NCBI RefSeq assembly: GCF_000731985.1
Contig: NZ_JNCS01000011.1
Location: forward strand, 1-64,000
Direction of reading: 5' to 3'
DNA: 64,000 nucleotides
From: Natrinema altunense
GTDB lineage: Archaea > Halobacteriota > Halobacteria > Halobacteriales > Natrialbaceae
Shown: in pieces, positions 45,254 through 52,890 of the stretch
Layout: each line of letters starts with the position of its first letter
Position numbering within the stretch: position 1 is the first letter of the stretch
Notes under the pieces: generated by a model
The model's input: only the letters and a program-made list of their open reading frames with translations
What the model was told of the DNA's origin: nothing
The model's database searches: none
Program-made: the position numbers and the translations under genes

Positions 45254-45598
45254 CTGTACTATGATCGATCCAATCGTCACAGGCGTCGATTCGTCACCGG
45301 AGTCAGCACTGGGCTGGTCGCTGCAGTCGCAGGCTGCATGGACGACGGCGACACCAGTGACGAGGCCTCGAGCGATGACGGCACGAGCGACGGTTCCGAC
45401 GGCCCAGATTCCGATGCGAACACGGACAACGAGTCCGGTGACGGTGAACTCGGGAACGAATCCGAGGACGATGGACTGGGTACCGAGTCCGACGGCAACG
45501 AGTCCAGTACCGAGTCCGACACCGAAACGGGCGACCACGAGCACACCGAATCGGACACGGAAAACGAGAGCGGCCACGATTCGGAGGTCGAGTTCTAA
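45254..45598 (+). CDS. Acidic lipoprotein with signal peptide upstream of its first ATG
   Basis: The in-frame ATG at 45338 gives 86 residues made almost only of Asp, Glu, Ser, Gly, Asn and Thr. The same frame reads upstream through NRHRRRFVTGVSTGL, then VAAVAGC immediately before that Met: a clear Tat signal plus lipobox. Therefore the true N-terminus lies upstream, but no ATG, GTG or TTG exists in frame; only CTG (45254) fits. An ATG at 45261 is in the wrong frame, as if a few bases had been lost after the start. Either a non-standard start or a gene broken at its first codons. A TATA-like AAATATAAA is near 45219-45227. No domain follows the tail. Confidence 0.5.
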   Translation: MYYDRSNRHRRRFVTGVSTGLVAAVAGCMDDGDTSDEASSDDGTSDGSDGPDSDANTDNESGDGELGNESEDDGLGTESDGNESSTESDTETGDHEHTESDTENESGHDSEVEF

Positions 45599-45743
45599 CA
45601 GCGGGCGATAACGGCGTCGACGGGGCATCCCGTTTCAGGGATGGGGCTTCTTTTCGTGCGACTCATCGGACAGCGTCGGGCACTGATTCCCGTTCGACCG
45701 TGGCTCCGAACAGGTGGTCGTTCGCGATCGGAAATCCCAACCG

Positions 45744-45750
45744 CTTATAC
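45744..45750 (+). promoter_or_regulatory. TATA-like box for tRNA-Arg
   Basis: CTTATAC lies about 28 nt upstream of the mature tRNA 5' end. Confidence 0.6.
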
Positions 45751-45775
45751 CGTTCCGTCGTGGAGTCGGACTCGA

Positions 45776-45850
45776 GGGCACGTAGCTCAGTCCGGAAAGA
45801 GCGTCGGACTTCTAATCCGACGGTCGTGGGTTCAAATCCCATCGTGCCCG
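45776..45850 (+). tRNA. tRNA-Arg (anticodon TCT)
   Basis: The 75-nt gene has a seven-pair acceptor stem (GGGCACG 45776-45782 with CGTGCCC 45843-45849), a D arm, an anticodon arm TCGGA/TCCGA with loop CTTCTAA and anticodon TCT (decoding AGA), and a T arm with TTCAAAT. CCA is not encoded. No intron is visible. The gene stands at the edge of an AT-rich, gene-poor stretch, a common integration site for mobile elements, though no repeated 3' end was found nearby. Confidence 0.95.
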
Positions 45851-46060
45851 TCCGAAAACTGTTTGTTTAGATCTTCTATCCAGGAGTACGTGTTACGGAC
45901 TGTCCCGTTCAGATTCAACGGATTACCGATTCGGTAGCCATTCTGAGAATGGGGATTCCGTTCAACAGTTGAACGCACCCCCTCGCCCGCGTGCGTTTTC
46001 TGTTGTTGTTCAACTCACGGGGTGATCTGCGTGACGGTCGCACCGTGGCCGTCAGTCGAC

Positions 46061-46210
46061 AACTCGACGTGCGATCACTGCGGAGCCCACGTGACGGACC
46101 GGTTCCGTCGCGTTTTCGGTGACGACGACCGAAGTATTACTTTCACCAGAGTATTAACGGCAAGAGGCGGCAATATTTGGGCCGGTTTCACCGACTCGAC
46201 GGAGCGATAG
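46061..46210 (+). pseudogene. Remnant of a small haloarchaeal zinc-finger gene
   Basis: The frame encodes NSTCDHCGAHVTDRFRRVFG, which closely matches the opening of small DUF7563-like proteins (usually Met-Ser-Thr/Gln-Cys-xx-Cys-Gly-Ala-His-Val). The Met is replaced by Asn, and after GDDDR the sequence loses the second Cys pair expected and ends in unrelated residues up to a stop. A GTG at 46022 gives the only open start. It looks like a decayed or disrupted copy rather than a working gene. Confidence 0.5.
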
Positions 46211-46555
46211 AATCGCAGATACAGCGATGGGGGCGCGAAAATATGGCCGTTTCAGAAGTTGGCTCGGGGAACGGGGTTATCGGGTACTCCTACGGTTGGT
46301 TCCCCTAAGGGGGCAGGACAATTGCGCGGTACACAGAGCGCGCACCGCGCTGGTGGAAAGGCGAACTGTCCGAAACAAAACGTGAGCAATGCATAGACTG
46401 GTCGTAGGTGTCGATAGGATTCTGTCAATCCTAATTAGCGGAAGCACTTAGCAGGGGATCAGTTGGGTTGAGACATTGTCCGGAACAGAAAGAGCCCTCT
46501 GGTTCGTGGGAAAAATAGCCAATCTGAATTGAGTCGGGGAACTAGTCAGCGAGGA
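46211..46555. other. Intergenic region, no gene seen
   Basis: Mixed composition. It contains several short G- and C-tracts (CCCCTAAGGGGGC near 46303-46315) able to form a hairpin, and GCGCGGTACACAGAGCGCGCACCGCGC, written in part here, which has inverted-repeat character (46326-46352). Nothing recognisable as an RNA gene or mobile-element end. Confidence 0.3.
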
Positions 46556-46744
46556 TCACTCTTCACAGGAGCCGTTCGTCTCATCCTCATCATTTTCATC
46601 ATTTTCACTCTCGTCTTCTTCCTCTGAATCAAGCTCTTCTTTGAACGACTCGATAGCTTGTTTTTGTCCCTCAATCGTATCTTTCATCCCCTCTGGGATG
46701 GACTCTGCTTCAGACTCTTCCTCTGATTCGCTATTATTTGTCAT
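46556..46744 (-). CDS. Small acidic ORF, uncertain
   Basis: 62 residues, mainly Glu, Asp, Ser and Asn, with one helical stretch (KDTIEGQKQAIESFKEEL). Low GC and AT-type codon use differ from most genes here, in line with foreign origin. Its ATG overlaps the stop of the next ORF by ATGA (46741-46744), which supports both being real and coupled. No family recognised. Confidence 0.42.
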   Translation of the reverse strand: MTNNSESEEESEAESIPEGMKDTIEGQKQAIESFKEELDSEEEDESENDENDEDETNGSCEE

Positions 46745-46815
46745 AGTTCTGGGTCAACTAGCTCTTGGTAGTGTTGCTCGAGCTCCACATCGATTTCTTT
46801 ACATAGTTTCTTCAT
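46741..46815 (-). CDS. Very short ORF coupled to the acidic ORF
   Basis: 24 residues beginning MKKLCKEIDVELEQHYQEL. The frame is open further upstream, to 46941, but that part has no credible coding character and crosses AT-rich promoter-like DNA (46835-46860). It is included because its TGA overlaps the ATG of the following acidic ORF. Could be a leader peptide or a chance frame. Confidence 0.3.
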   Translation of the reverse strand: MKKLCKEIDVELEQHYQELVDPEL

Positions 46816-47084
46816 AGAGAATACCCCATATACTAATTCATAAAATATATTTATTAATAATGTGAATATAATCGAGTGGGGATCGTACAATAGTCTCGAT
46901 GATGCACTACCGCCGTGAATCAGCATATCGCTGCTACTCACACCTGGAAGCTAATATTCAGCGTCTCCGAACGGCCCACGGTGGAGCACGGAGCGCCGAC
47001 TCGAGTGCCGTCTCGTGAAAATTCTACATACCTCGATATATTACTATTAGGAACACTCACATACGAAAGAATCGCAGCGGGAGC

Positions 47085-50000
47085 ATGGTCTCGTTTCGAG
47101 CCATCGGTGAGAGTGGTATCGATCGTCGAGCGTTCGTCTCGTTGCTCGGGACGACGACGGGCGCGCTTGCGCTGTCCCGATCGTCCGACGCGTTCACGAC
47201 CGCTGACTCGGCGTCCGGCGACGGGCTCGAGTCCCTCTCGTTTTACTCGACGGCGTCACAGGTGAGCGCGGCGTATGGGCCACTCACCGACGCGGAACAC
47301 GTCGTCGCGTGGGCGTCCGAGAACGCGTACGTGACGAGTACCGACGACGGAACGGACGACGCCGACGTCGTCTCATACGAGGACGCACGCATCCCGCTGA
47401 TCACGCAGGACGGAACCGTGATGGGGATCGGCAGCGCCAGCTTTCTCAGCGATGAACGTGGCGGCTTCACTGCCGGCAACGAGGAGTTCGTCCTGAACGT
47501 CTGGGATCAACTGCTGGGGCCGGAGAGTACGGTGCTGTGGGACGAGAGCCACGACCAGTATTGGGACCTCTCGAGGCACGAAACCTTCCGGCACTACGCC
47601 GCCGACAACGGTTACGACCTCCGGGCGCTCGCGGAGTTCGACCCCGACGGGACGACGCTCGAATTCTATTCGACGGCGAGTCAGATCGCACCCGACGGCG
47701 ACGTACTGACCGAGACACATCTGGCCGCGGACGACGACCTGGAGGTCCTGGCGTGGGCGGAATCGACGGCGACGAACGGCGATCGGACCCAGTCCGATGC
47801 CGTCGAATACGGCGACGAGGAGCGGATTCCGCTGATCACCCGCGACGATCGGGTGGTCGGGGTCGGTGCGCCGCTCGTCGAGGACGACAGCGATCACGAC
47901 GAGAACCGGACGTTCGTCCGGGGCGTCTGGGATGCGGTGATCGACGGCGAGACCGTCTACTGGGACGAGAGCCACGACCAGTACTACGATACCGACCGTT
48001 TCGAGACGTTCATCGCTGCCGCCGAGAACGACGGCTACACCGTCACCGCCGCCGACGACCTGCGGGCGGTTCTCGAGGGTGCGAGCGACGGTGCGGACGA
48101 CACAACGGCACCCGATGCCGATGCGGTCGTGATCACGACGCCCGCGGCGGCGTTTACCGACGCCGAACTCGCGGCCCTCGAGTCGTTCGTCGCTGACGGC
48201 GGAGCCGTCTTGCTCCACGACCAGTCCGATTACGGCGGCCACGACGAGACGGGGACCCTCAATGAGATCGCCGAGCGGCTCGATCTCGGGTTCCGATTCA
48301 ACGCGGATCAGGTTGCCGACGACGCGTCGGGCTGGGACGATCACGTGTTCACGACGGCAGCTGTCGACGAGACGTATTTCGCGGACTGGTCGGGGTCGGT
48401 CGGGGTGTCGGACGCCGACGGACTCGTGATCACGACGCCCCAGTCGGCGTTCGAGGAGTCGGAACTCGCGATCCTCGAGTCGTTCGTCGCGGACGGGGGC
48501 GCGCTTTTCCTGTTCGATCAGTCGGACTTCGGCGGGAACGATCGAACGGGGATTCTGAACGAGATCGCCGAGCGACTCGACCTCGCCTTCCGTTTTAACG
48601 GGGGACAGGTCGAAGACGAGGTCCAGAACGCCGGCCCGGTCTACGAGCCGGTCGCGACGGAGTTCTCGCCCGCGTTCGAGTACGCCGACGCACGGGCCGG
48701 GATCGGGATCGAGTTCGATCGCGACGGGGAGTACTACGGCCGGGTCACTCGCGTGTTCGACGGCGACACCGTCGAGGTCGAGTTCGACACCGAGTACGGC
48801 CACCGCGAAATCGTTCGCAACGTCGGCGTCGATACCGCGGAGACGCCGCCGACGGAGGCCAGCCCCAGGGAGTGGACCGGCATTCCCGACGATGCGACCG
48901 CTCACCTCCACGACTGGGGCGAGCGCGCGGCGGCGTTCGCCCTCGAGCGGCTGGCACCCGACGGCGCGGCGGTCGACGAGGGCGACCTCAAGGGTCGCCA
49001 CGTCAAGATTACCTTCGACGAGGCGGAGCCGATACGCGGGAACTACGGACGACTGCTGGGGTACCTCCACTACGATCCCGACGACTTCACGGCCGACTTC
49101 GACGCCGGCTCGTTCGCCGTGAACTACAACCGTCGGATCGTGGCGGACGGGTACGCCCGCGTCTACTCGTCGGGCTTCGCGGCCCACGACGAGTTCGCTG
49201 CGCTCGAGGAGGACGCCCTCGCGGCGGGCCGGGGCGTCTGGTCGGCATCCGATGTCGACGCGCGCACCGCCATTCGTAACGAGCCGGTCGAGGAGCTGTT
49301 CGTCCCGTCGGCCCGGAGCATTCGCAGCGCTCGGGGCCGGGCCGGCGATCGCGTCCGGGACGACCGGGTCGCCGTGTCGGCGGCCGCGAGCGCCGAGCAG
49401 CACCTCGAGGACGATGGCGTCGCGTACGACGGCGACGTGCCGCTGGTCGGCGTCGACGAACGGCGGCGGGTCGCACTCGTCGGCGGGCTGCTGATCGACG
49501 AACGCTACGAGGCCGGCGAGGGCTTCGGTGCGGACACGAGCGGCTACGGCAACTTCCCGTTCCTGACGAACCTGATCGACCACCTCTCCGAGACCGACGG
49601 CGACGTGATACTCGCCGGTGGACAGGGGCAGTTCAACGCCGCGGGCTCGCTCTCCCTCGAGGACTGCAAGTACTACTGCCGGTACCTCGAGGGGGTCGAC
49701 GAACGGCTCCGCCAGATAAACGATCTCGAGCGGACGCTGCCCGACGAATCGGAGCCGCCGCGTGCCGTTTTGCTCTCCGCGCCCGCGCACGAACTCGCGT
49801 TCGGCGACCGCCTCGCGTTGCGCGAGTATCGGAACGCGGGCGGCGCGGTCGTCCTGCTTGGCAGCGCGGCGGCCGACGCCGATCACACGCGACACCTGAA
49901 TCGACTCGCCGCCGAACTCGGGACGGACCTCCGGTTCAACGCGGACCGGATCGTCGACGCGGACCGGAACCTCGCGGACGATCCCGCGGTCCTCGAGACG

Positions 50001-50207
50001 GCGGCGCTCAATCACTCTTTCCCGCTGTTTGACGCCTACGAGCCGTCGGACCGGACGGGCGAGGCCGGCGAGGCACCCGGCAACAGCGGTCACGCACCGG
50101 GCCACCGCGGCAACGGTCCCGGAAACAGCGGCCATGCACCGGGTCATGGCGGTAGCCCGCCGGGAAACAGCGGCCGCGCACCCGGACATCGCGGCGGCGG
50201 GCAATAG
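47085..50207 (+). CDS. Large Tat-exported protein: duplicated GATase-like modules and a staphylococcal-nuclease domain
   Basis: 1040 residues. Tat-type start IDRRAFVSLLGTTTGAL (12-28). Two related repeats follow (residues about 50-185 and 190-330; SFYSTASQ/EFYSTASQ, and WDESHDQYWD/WDESHDQYYD). Two DUF4350/GATase-like units come next (about 345-425 and 445-525; VVITTPAAAF/LVITTPQSAF, LESFVADGGA in both). A thermonuclease domain (about 550-740) has complete active-site elements: VFDGDTVEVEF, RNVGVDTAETP and GRLLGYL. A third GATase-like unit (about 890-990) and a Gly/Pro/His-rich C-terminus follow. It probably cuts extracellular DNA or RNA, with the other modules binding ligands or partners. It stands alone. 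Confidence 0.85.
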   Translation: MVSFRAIGESGIDRRAFVSLLGTTTGALALSRSSDAFTTADSASGDGLESLSFYSTASQVSAAYGPLTDAEHVVAWASENAYVTSTDDGTDDADVVSYEDARIPLITQDGTVMGIGSASFLSDERGGFTAGNEEFVLNVWDQLLGPESTVLWDESHDQYWDLSRHETFRHYAADNGYDLRALAEFDPDGTTLEFYSTASQIAPDGDVLTETHLAADDDLEVLAWAESTATNGDRTQSDAVEYGDEERIPLITRDDRVVGVGAPLVEDDSDHDENRTFVRGVWDAVIDGETVYWDESHDQYYDTDRFETFIAAAENDGYTVTAADDLRAVLEGASDGADDTTAPDADAVVITTPAAAFTDAELAALESFVADGGAVLLHDQSDYGGHDETGTLNEIAERLDLGFRFNADQVADDASGWDDHVFTTAAVDETYFADWSGSVGVSDADGLVITTPQSAFEESELAILESFVADGGALFLFDQSDFGGNDRTGILNEIAERLDLAFRFNGGQVEDEVQNAGPVYEPVATEFSPAFEYADARAGIGIEFDRDGEYYGRVTRVFDGDTVEVEFDTEYGHREIVRNVGVDTAETPPTEASPREWTGIPDDATAHLHDWGERAAAFALERLAPDGAAVDEGDLKGRHVKITFDEAEPIRGNYGRLLGYLHYDPDDFTADFDAGSFAVNYNRRIVADGYARVYSSGFAAHDEFAALEEDALAAGRGVWSASDVDARTAIRNEPVEELFVPSARSIRSARGRAGDRVRDDRVAVSAAASAEQHLEDDGVAYDGDVPLVGVDERRRVALVGGLLIDERYEAGEGFGADTSGYGNFPFLTNLIDHLSETDGDVILAGGQGQFNAAGSLSLEDCKYYCRYLEGVDERLRQINDLERTLPDESEPPRAVLLSAPAHELAFGDRLALREYRNAGGAVVLLGSAAADADHTRHLNRLAAELGTDLRFNADRIVDADRNLADDPAVLETAALNHSFPLFDAYEPSDRTGEAGEAPGNSGHAPGHRGNGPGNSGHAPGHGGSPPGNSGRAPGHRGGGQ
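50079..50204 (+). repeat. Three 42-nt repeats at the 3' end of the nuclease gene
   Basis: Units 50079-50120, 50121-50162 and 50163-50204 each encode a 14-residue variant of GNSG(H/R)APGH(R/G)G followed by three variable residues. They form a flexible, possibly metal- or wall-binding tail at the C-terminus. Confidence 0.9.
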
Positions 50208-50339
50208 CGGGCCGACGCCCGGTCGGGAGGTGGTAGGCCGGGCCGCAGCCGGGGACCGACGTGACCGGTAACACCGGTGTTACGAGGTTGTCCCGGGGTA
50301 GCTACTGGATTGATACGACTCCGGTCCCATTGTGTATAC

Positions 50340-50948
50340 ATGAGCGACGAAGCGACCGAAGACGACGCGTCAGTGATAGTCATCGGCGGGGGCCCCGCCG
50401 GCTTGAGTACGGCCCTCTTGACCGCGAAGAACGGCCTCGAGACGACGGTGTTCGATACCGACGAGACGTGGATGCACAAGGCGCACCTGTTCAACTACCT
50501 CGGAATCGGCTCGGTCGGCGGCAGCGAGTTCATGGCGACGGCCCGCCAGCAGGTCGACGACTTCGGTGCCGACCGCCGACAGAGCGAGGAAGTGACCGCG
50601 GTCAGCGAGGCCGGCGACGGCTTCGCGGTCGAGACCGAGGACGGGGAGTACGAGGCCGACTTCGTCGTCCTGGCGACGGGCGCGAACCGCGACATCGCCG
50701 ACGACCTCGGCGTCGCCTTCGCCGAAGACGGGACCGTCGATGTCGGCATCGAAATGGAGACCAGCCTCGCGGGCGTCTACGCGACCGGCGCGATGGTCCG
50801 TGCCGAGGAGTGGCAGGCCGCGATCGCCGTCGGCGACGGGGCCGCCGCGGCGCTCAACATCCTCTCGAGCGTGCGCGGGGAGCACTACCACGACTTCGAC
50901 GTTCCCGCCGACGCCGAGCGTGTCTTCGGCGACCACCTCTCGGAGTAG
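50340..50948 (+). CDS. Small FAD/NAD(P)-binding oxidoreductase, thioredoxin-reductase-like, without redox Cys
   Basis: 202 residues. FAD motif VIVIGGGPAGLSTAL at residues 12-26, then ATGANRDIA and a C-terminal GVYATGAMVRAEEWQAAIAVGDGAAAA typical of thioredoxin reductases. The CxxC active site and the full NADPH domain are missing, the length being about two thirds of TrxR. It may be a flavin-dependent reductase for another partner. It is 48 nt upstream of the dioxygenase-esterase pair, with a TGTGTATACA element just before its ATG, so all three may respond together. Confidence 0.78.
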   Translation: MSDEATEDDASVIVIGGGPAGLSTALLTAKNGLETTVFDTDETWMHKAHLFNYLGIGSVGGSEFMATARQQVDDFGADRRQSEEVTAVSEAGDGFAVETEDGEYEADFVVLATGANRDIADDLGVAFAEDGTVDVGIEMETSLAGVYATGAMVRAEEWQAAIAVGDGAAAALNILSSVRGEHYHDFDVPADAERVFGDHLSE

Positions 50949-50996
50949 TCCGATCGAACCCGTTTCGGTACCGATACGAGACCCGATTCAATCACC

Positions 50997-51620
50997 ATGT
51001 CCGACGACCACAACACTCCAGTCACTGCCGACCTGCCAGACAGCCCCGTCCACACCACCGGAACCGATCACATCACCATCTGGGGGTCAAACGAGGACGA
51101 TACGATCGAGTTCTACCAGGACCTGCTCGGGATGCCGCTGGTGTTGCGCCAGCCGAACCTCGACGACCCCTCTCAGACCCACCTGTTCTTCGACACGGGC
51201 GACGGTCGTATCCTCACGTTTTTCGTCAGCGACGACCGCCCGTCGAACCAGCGAGGACAGCGCGGCGCCACCGGTGCCGTCCACCACCTCTGTTTCAGCA
51301 TCGATCCGGACGAGTACGAGGACACGATGCGGGCGCTGGAGGACGCCGGCCACCAGTACAACGTCTTCGATCGGGGCATCTTCCACTCGATCTACACCAC
51401 CGACAACAACGGTCTCGTCATCGAACTCTCGACCGACAAGTACGAGATTCCCGACGACCGCCGGGGCGACGTGCTGGCGACGGCACAGGAACTCCGCGAG
51501 GACGACGGTGCCGAGTACGCCAAGGACGAACACCTCCGCGGTGCGATCGAAGCGCTGGGTCTCGAGTTGATCGAATACGACCTTCCCGAAGCCAGTTCGG
51601 GCGTCGGTGGCGTCGAATGA
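50997..51620 (+). CDS. VOC-family ring-cleaving dioxygenase-like protein
   Basis: 207 residues, glyoxalase/extradiol dioxygenase fold. Metal ligands can be placed: His in TTGTDHITIWG, His in AVHHLCFSID and Glu in GLVIELSTD. MhqO-type proteins are longer, with two VOC modules, so this would be a shorter version or dimeric. Its stop overlaps the esterase start by ATGA, the same pairing as MhqO with the MhqD esterase for quinone or catechol detoxification. The substrate is inferred from that parallel. Confidence 0.83.
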   Translation: MSDDHNTPVTADLPDSPVHTTGTDHITIWGSNEDDTIEFYQDLLGMPLVLRQPNLDDPSQTHLFFDTGDGRILTFFVSDDRPSNQRGQRGATGAVHHLCFSIDPDEYEDTMRALEDAGHQYNVFDRGIFHSIYTTDNNGLVIELSTDKYEIPDDRRGDVLATAQELREDDGAEYAKDEHLRGAIEALGLELIEYDLPEASSGVGGVE

Positions 51621-52267
51621 GCGCGGACCGCGTCGATGGGCCGCATCAAAACCAGCCGCTCGTGACGGGCGGGACCGACCTCGCGGACGCCGACGCGGCG
51701 CTCGTGTGCACCCACGGCCGCGGCGCGAGCGCCCGCGGGATGCTCCGGATAGCCGACGAGGTTCACCGCGATGGCGTCGCGGTCCTCGCCCCACAGGCCG
51801 CGCGACAGACCTGGTACCCCGACTCGTTTCTGGCACCGGTCGAGCGTAACGAACCCGGCCGCTCGTCGGGCCTGCAGGCCATCGGCGACGCGATCGGGAC
51901 GGCCACCGACGCCGGGATTCCGACCGATCGGGTCGTGTTGCTCGGCTTCTCACAGGGCGGCTGTCTCGCCAGCGAGTGCGTTGCGCGCAACCCGCGCCGC
52001 TACGGCGGGCTGGCCGCCCTGAGCGGCGGTCTCATCGGCGCGCAACTCGACGACGAGTACCCCGGCGATCTCGAGGGGACGCCGATCTTCCTCGGCTGTA
52101 GCGACGACGATCCACACATTCCCGAAGCGCGGGTCCACGACACGGCCGCCGTGTTCGAGGCCATGAACGCCGACGTCACCGCACGGCTCTACGAGGGGAT
52201 GGGCCACGGCATCAACGAGGACGAACTGGCGGCCGTCGCCGACCTGGTCGCGGCGCTGGTCGACTGA
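51617..52267 (+). CDS. Carboxylesterase/phospholipase-like alpha/beta hydrolase (MhqD type)
   Basis: 216 residues. Nucleophile elbow GFSQGGCLAS near 114, acid in CSDDDPHIP near 165 and His in EGMGHGIN near 197 form a full triad; an oxyanion region CTHGRGASARGM lies at 31-42. Members hydrolyse carboxyl esters; MhqD follows ring-cleavage dioxygenases in bacteria that resist quinones. It is translationally coupled to the VOC protein (ATGA). A role in detoxifying a ring-cleavage product is likely. Confidence 0.85.
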   Translation: MSADRVDGPHQNQPLVTGGTDLADADAALVCTHGRGASARGMLRIADEVHRDGVAVLAPQAARQTWYPDSFLAPVERNEPGRSSGLQAIGDAIGTATDAGIPTDRVVLLGFSQGGCLASECVARNPRRYGGLAALSGGLIGAQLDDEYPGDLEGTPIFLGCSDDDPHIPEARVHDTAAVFEAMNADVTARLYEGMGHGINEDELAAVADLVAALVD

Positions 52268-52305
52268 AATGCGAGGCTGAGCCGCGGCCGCCCTCACGTG
52301 TCCGT

Positions 52306-52722
52306 CTACCGGATGACGGTAACCGGCATGGGGGCGCGCCGGACGATTTTCTCGGCGACGCTGCCGAGCAGGACGCGGGAGAGACCGGACCGCCCGTGGC
52401 TTCCGATGACGATGTGGTCGACATCGTGGTCCTCGGCGAACCGAACGATTTCGCGCGCGGGCTTCCCGACGACGGTCTCGGTCCGAAACTCGATGTCGGG
52501 GTCGCCGACGATCGCCGCGATCTCGTCGGGGAGTTCTTCGGAGACCGTCTCCTCTCGCTCCCGAAGCATCTCCTGGACCATATTGATTCCCGCCTCCGTG
52601 GACCCACCTGCCGCCTCGACGACGCGCAGCAGCACGATCTCGGCGTCCGGATACGTCGAAAACGCGTGTTCGACCGCCTTCTGTGCGGGCTTTGAGCCAT
52701 CGTACGCGACGAGTACTTCCAT
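52306..52722 (-). CDS. Universal stress protein UspA family
   Basis: 138 residues with MEVLVAYDGSKPAQKAVEHA at the start and the ATP-binding motif IVIGSHGRSGLSRVLLGSVAEKIVRRAPMPV at the end (G-2x-G-9x-G(S/T) pattern). Both parts are complete, so ATP binding is likely. It is monocistronic and convergent with the esterase. The start at 52722 is a clear ATG. Confidence 0.92.
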   Translation of the reverse strand: MEVLVAYDGSKPAQKAVEHAFSTYPDAEIVLLRVVEAAGGSTEAGINMVQEMLREREETVSEELPDEIAAIVGDPDIEFRTETVVGKPAREIVRFAEDHDVDHIVIGSHGRSGLSRVLLGSVAEKIVRRAPMPVTVIR

Positions 52723-52890
52723 ACGTCTGATAGCTCTTCCGGGAGTATAAACCCATTCGGTGGCACCCGCCCGGGTCGCGATCGCCGGCACCGGTCACCC
52801 TCGTCGATCGTGTGCCTGTCGTCGCCCGCCCGACGGCGGGTCCGTCCGGCGATCCCGCGCGATGCGTGCCGATAGCAGCTCGCTCGCCGC

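Noticed and set aside
45776-47085. Attachment-site duplication of the tRNA-Arg 3' end
   Set aside because: The sequence around TTCAAATCCC is not found again downstream, and no integrase gene is present, so an integrated element is only suspected.
47373-50204. A 943-codon minus-strand frame opposite the nuclease gene
   Set aside because: Antisense to a protein with a signal peptide and nuclease motifs; the composition is not haloarchaeal (very Arg/Val-rich, not acidic).
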